The notes under the pieces were generated by a model. The model was not told the DNA's origin. It saw only the letters and a program-made list of their open reading frames with translations, and ran no database searches. Positions 61,295 through 64,000 of a stretch of 64,000 nucleotides of DNA are shown here, piece by piece. The DNA is taken from IMG/VR virus record IMGVR_UViG_3300008450_000005, positions 52,158-116,157 of that record; one strand, 5' to 3'. The translations under genes were made by a program, and so were the position numbers. This stretch comes from a virus. Numbering within the stretch: position 1 is the stretch's first letter; each line of letters begins with the position of its first letter.

Positions 61295-61489
61295 ATGGTC
61301 AAACCTGAGGAGAGAGAAATATACGAGGATGCTATTGACATTTATATCGATTTGGTAAAGTCACAGGAGACCAGTGCATATTTAGAAAATGCCAATCAAT
61401 GTTTGCATATGTTGGAATACTTTGAAGAGTTTGAAAAGTGTAAAGAACTGATTAGCATTTTCCCACATCTTAAATACAAAAATGGATAA
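61295..61489 (+). CDS. Small protein with EEFEKC helix motif
   Basis: 64 residues, all-helical. EEFEKCKEL (44-52, Cys49) is one of five related motifs in this window. It overlaps the next gene, another member, by 8 bases, suggesting tandem duplication. Confidence 0.5.
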   Translation: MVKPEEREIYEDAIDIYIDLVKSQETSAYLENANQCLHMLEYFEEFEKCKELISIFPHLKYKNG

Positions 61490-61709
61490 CGTCGATATTT
61501 TTGAAGATGCTTTAGCTAAGCTGAGATCCGAAGGGATCAAAATTTGGATGCACCCGGTTATCCAACCTTATGCGGAAAAGATTTTTTATATGATGATTAC
61601 CCATTACGAGGAAAGAGAAGAATATGAAAATTGTTCGTTTCTAAAAACAACTTGGGAGAAATATCAGAAATGTTTAACTATCTCAAAAATTATTGGCAAT
61701 TTGAGATAA
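61482..61709 (+). CDS. Small protein with EEYENC helix motif
   Basis: 75 residues. EEYENCSFL (46-54, Cys51) belongs to the EEYExC set, with a second Cys in KYQKCL. Helical throughout. Overlaps the similar gene at 61295. Confidence 0.5.
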   Translation: MDNVDIFEDALAKLRSEGIKIWMHPVIQPYAEKIFYMMITHYEEREEYENCSFLKTTWEKYQKCLTISKIIGNLR

Positions 61710-61746
61710 TTTTTTTGCCGTATGGGTGCAAAACGAGGAACTTTGT

Positions 61747-61759
61747 GGATAGATAAAAT
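61747..61759 (+). promoter_or_regulatory. Late-type promoter motif variant (GGATAGATAAAAT)
   Basis: Variant with GATA repeated, 9 bases before the ATG at 61769. Confidence 0.35.
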
Positions 61760-61768
61760 AAAAAAAAT

Positions 61769-61942
61769 ATGTCCAAAAAATCTTCGCCTAAGTCAAACCA
61801 TTCGATCGTCGAAAACCTGAAGAGGATTCTCGCTGAAATGAAATCCAGACAATCAGTTGCTAAAAAGAAACAAGTTTTTGATGAATTTTTAAAATCCGAA
61901 TTGGAAAGATATCAGAAAGATGATATTCATATCGGGATTTAA
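61769..61942 (+). CDS. Very small basic protein (57 aa)
   Basis: Basic start MSKKSSPKSNHS, then an amphipathic helix (IVENLKRILAEMKSRQSVAKK) and a final helix (EFLKSELERYQKDDIH). It is too short for a long-ORF search but has its own motif upstream. It resembles small basic DNA-associated peptides in composition only. Confidence 0.45.
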   Translation: MSKKSSPKSNHSIVENLKRILAEMKSRQSVAKKKQVFDEFLKSELERYQKDDIHIGI

Positions 61943-61979
61943 AAATTGAAAATTTTTTCTGAGATAGATAGTGGTAATT

Positions 61980-62378
61980 ATGCCACTTGACTATTCAATT
62001 TCTTTAGATCTAATAAGCAAAAATAACATAGACGAAGAAAAATTAATCTCTGTAAAGAAGCTAGTATCCCTTAAACCGATACCAACCGAATTAAAAGAAT
62101 CTCTTGTTGAGATTTTAGAAAACCAAAAAGGGAAAAAACTAGAAATTTACATCGAGGACCTTGAAATCTCCGAGGATGCAGAAGACGATCTTCAAGATTT
62201 CATAGCAGAATTGGATGAGGAAATTATCCAATTAGCGGATGAATCGCTGTTCATTTGGGCTAGTTCTTATCCTGCTTGCCTGAAAATTTTTAAGAAGAAC
62301 GGATTTACCTGGGATTATACGGAAGAATCCGATGAGGAGTACGATTTAGACTTGCCTATTTGGGAAGACTATGAATAA
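61980..62378 (+). CDS. Acidic hypothetical protein
   Basis: 132 residues from ATG 61980 (a GTG at 61971 is an alternative). Very acidic helical middle (SEDAEDDLQDFIAELDEEI) and acidic end (ESDEEYDLDLPIWEDYE). It overlaps the glycosyltransferase gene by 8 bases. No family is recognised; the charge could suggest a DNA-mimic protein, unproven. Confidence 0.45.
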   Translation: MPLDYSISLDLISKNNIDEEKLISVKKLVSLKPIPTELKESLVEILENQKGKKLEIYIEDLEISEDAEDDLQDFIAELDEEIIQLADESLFIWASSYPACLKIFKKNGFTWDYTEESDEEYDLDLPIWEDYE

Positions 62379-63126
62379 TCCGTTAGCTGTCGGATCACCC
62401 GATTATAGACGGCTCTCCGAACTAAATAGAGCAACAGACGAACTTGATATCTCTAGGCTCGACACGAAGCAAATTCCTAATAGTAAGAGCTACCCACGGA
62501 AAATCTATGTTTTGAATCTCCCAGAGAGAGAAGACAGATGGATTCGTTTCCAAAGCATGAATCAAGAACTGTTTGAGATATTTGACGTGGTCAGATTTGA
62601 TGCACTTAAAACCTCAGATGTCCAGGATGCTATTTTCAAAAGTTTCAAAACTTGTATAGGAAAAGCAGAAGATGAGACCTTTATCGTGATGGAGGATGAT
62701 GCATTTTTGGTTGAAGGAGCAATCCAGCATCTCCACAAGATATGGGAGCAAATCCCAGGAGATTGGGATGTTTTATTTGGAAACCATTATTTCTATTCCA
62801 AGCTGGAAATTATCAACGATGTGGTAGCGAAGCCAATAGGACGGGCGTCTACAGCTAATTTCGGGATTTATTCGAAATCACTATTGCCGAAGCTAGATGA
62901 CTTATCAATGAGAGAGGACAGATCACTCAGTGAATGGGATCATTTCTTAACCGGCAATCCCTCCATTAATAACTATGTCTTGTGGCCGATGGTTTCTCGT
63001 GAGGTTGCAGGATTTTCTGATCATAGGGGAAGGGAAATGAATATTAATCTCCGATTGAGAGAACACAGATATAGGTTCAATTTTCTCGATAATGAGAAAT
63101 TCTATGAAGCAATCTGGAAAACGTAG
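62371..63126 (+). CDS. Glycosyltransferase family 25-like
   Basis: 251 residues. RKIYVLNLPEREDRW (43-57) matches the GT25 N-terminal LNLxxxxDR motif, MEDDAFL (near 108) the EDD metal-binding site, and a GDWDVLFGNHYF segment follows, as in LPS-type GT25 enzymes. The acceptor could be a modified base, virion protein or host glycan. Second glycosyltransferase in the window. Starts inside the acidic protein gene. Confidence 0.7.
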   Translation: MNNPLAVGSPDYRRLSELNRATDELDISRLDTKQIPNSKSYPRKIYVLNLPEREDRWIRFQSMNQELFEIFDVVRFDALKTSDVQDAIFKSFKTCIGKAEDETFIVMEDDAFLVEGAIQHLHKIWEQIPGDWDVLFGNHYFYSKLEIINDVVAKPIGRASTANFGIYSKSLLPKLDDLSMREDRSLSEWDHFLTGNPSINNYVLWPMVSREVAGFSDHRGREMNINLRLREHRYRFNFLDNEKFYEAIWKT

Positions 63127-63150
63127 GATATAAGATGTAATTTTACAACA

Positions 63151-63414
63151 ATGAGGAAATTTAATTTTATTGAGACTGTAATCATTGGCACGATCACATG
63201 TCTTATCGGATTGATGATTGGTTCTAAAACTTGTACTAATGATGTAACAAGGGACTGTATGGGGCGAGTTCAAAAACTTTCTTACCAGGTTGATTCTCTT
63301 TCAAACGAAAATCTGGGTCTGAAAATAGAATTGGGCAGGTATGAGATAATTCACACCAGATTGTTAGATGAGTTTCCAGAAGTTGAGGGAGAGGTAACCA
63401 AAAATTTGGAATAG
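63151..63414 (+). CDS. Small membrane-anchored coiled-coil protein
   Basis: 87 residues. N-terminal membrane helix ([15 protein letters not shown]), three Cys-containing linker, then a short coiled coil ([19 protein letters not shown]). Layout like an i-spanin or small envelope protein. It is followed immediately by thyA. Confidence 0.45.
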   Translation: MRKFNFIETVIIGTITCLIGLMIGSKTCTNDVTRDCMGRVQKLSYQVDSLSNENLGLKIELGRYEIIHTRLLDEFPEVEGEVTKNLE

Positions 63415-63415
63415 C

Positions 63416-64000
63416 ATGAGTAATAACCTAGACAAACAGTATTTGGATCTCCTTCAAGATATCCTCGATAAAGGAGTTAAAAAGGAGGACAGAACAGGTA
63501 CGGGTACGATTTCTGTTTTCGGCAGGCAAATAAGACACAAGATGTCTGAAGGATTTCCATTGCTTACAACCAAGAAAATAGCTTGGAAGACAATGGTTAC
63601 TGAGTTACTTTGGTTCTTAAGAGGCGATACAAACATCAAATACCTTGTTGATAATGATTGTCATATTTGGGATGGTGATGCGTTCAAGTACTACACAAAA
63701 AAAGTTAATGAAATTATTGATGGATATAAATGTGGTGATATCATGGGAATGCAAGACCACATTGAAAAGTTATTTAGTGACTCTGATAAATTAACACCAT
63801 TAACAATGGATGAGTTCATCAACAAAATCAAAACAGACGATGAGTTTGCTAAAGAGTGGGGTGAATTAGGACCAATTTATGGTAAGCAATGGAGAAGTTG
63901 GAGCCGAAATGCAACCCGTGATGAGAAAATAGTTGACCCTGGTGTTTATACAAAACAAATAGACCAAATCCAAAACCTAATCAACGACCTTAAAACAAAT
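63416..64000 (+). CDS. thyA: Thymidylate synthase ThyA (partial, cut by window end)
   Basis: 195 residues visible. It starts [23 protein letters not shown], with the RTGTGT loop of ThyA, then FPLLTTKK, and [12 protein letters not shown], and ends before the catalytic Cys region. An insertion (about residues 100-145) precedes [13 protein letters not shown], as in other ThyA enzymes. It makes dTMP from dUMP. It lies 1 base after the previous stop. Canonical ThyA beside the TS-like enzyme at 57645 shows that two TS-family proteins are encoded. Confidence 0.93.
   Translation, partial: MSNNLDKQYLDLLQDILDKGVKKEDRTGTGTISVFGRQIRHKMSEGFPLLTTKKIAWKTMVTELLWFLRGDTNIKYLVDNDCHIWDGDAFKYYTKKVNEIIDGYKCGDIMGMQDHIEKLFSDSDKLTPLTMDEFINKIKTDDEFAKEWGELGPIYGKQWRSWSRNATRDEKIVDPGVYTKQIDQIQNLINDLKTN

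Noticed and set aside
1-64000. tRNA genes, CRISPR arrays, insertion sequences, attachment sites
   Set aside because: No cloverleaf with a canonical T-arm apart from the tmRNA, no regularly spaced repeats, no transposase or integrase, and no att-like duplication were seen by eye; a tRNAscan or repeat search would be more sensitive.

Overview
The window looks like part of a large, T4-related tailed phage (myovirus-like) genome that infects a member of the Bacteroidota. The T4-type core is clear: gp32-like ssDNA-binding protein, gp61-like primase, a UvsY-like and a UvsW protein, family B DNA polymerase, gp45-like clamp, a two-subunit type II topoisomerase and NrdA/NrdB. The host assignment is inference. 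It rests on two promoters of the Bacteroidota type (TTG, 19 bp, TAnnTTTG), a small Hc1/histone-H1-like gene of the kind common in that phylum, a tmRNA whose tag starts GE, few Shine-Dalgarno sites, and moderately AT-rich DNA. No terminase, portal, capsid, sheath or integrase gene is present, so this is only part of the genome.

Layout. 0-18.3 kb: virion structure, with two very large proteins, three tandem collagen-like fibre paralogues, a second large structural protein, a tail-tube-like protein and a C1q/TNF-like fibre tip. 18.4-25.8 kb: recombination and replication (RuvC-like nuclease, gp32, primase, UvsY-like, UvsW) and an RNA-ligase/NMN-adenylyltransferase-like fusion. 25.9-31 kb: a metallophosphoesterase, an Hc1-like protein and uncharacterised genes. 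31-34.5 kb: DnaK, a ferritin-like protein and an MBD4-like glycosylase. 34.5-42.5 kb: N-terminal half of DNA polymerase, dUTPase-like protein, NrdB, NrdA, adenylate kinase and a glycosyltransferase. 42.6-50.7 kb: topoisomerase subunits, UV endonuclease, DnaJ, clamp and the C-terminal half of the polymerase. 50.7-54.2 kb: small genes, a HAD phosphatase and a secreted transglycosylase. 55-58.5 kb: tmRNA, outer-membrane barrel, secreted nuclease, thioredoxin, methylglyoxal synthase and a thymidylate-synthase-family enzyme with a dCMP-type specificity residue. 58.5-64 kb: many tiny genes, a GT25 glycosyltransferase and a canonical thyA cut by the window end.

Expression. Genes are packed with ATGA or TAATG overlaps. 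A short motif, GATATATA or GATAAATA, recurs in front of more than twenty genes and resembles the T4 late -10 box TATAAATA. It is also on the minus strand in front of a minus-strand gene, and at several genes it touches the start codon, implying leaderless or nearly leaderless late mRNAs. Seven strong intrinsic terminators separate units.

Most unusual points: a DNA polymerase split into two genes 13.6 kb apart; about ten unrelated proteins sharing an N-terminal MKxLxxFExF-type sequence that resembles the T4 capsid-targeting sequence, most of them behind the late-type motif; a tmRNA; an inverted repeat enclosing a late promoter and a start codon, as in the T4 early/late translation switch; a ligase fused to a NadM-like domain that has lost its histidines; and a family of tiny proteins sharing an EEYExC helix.
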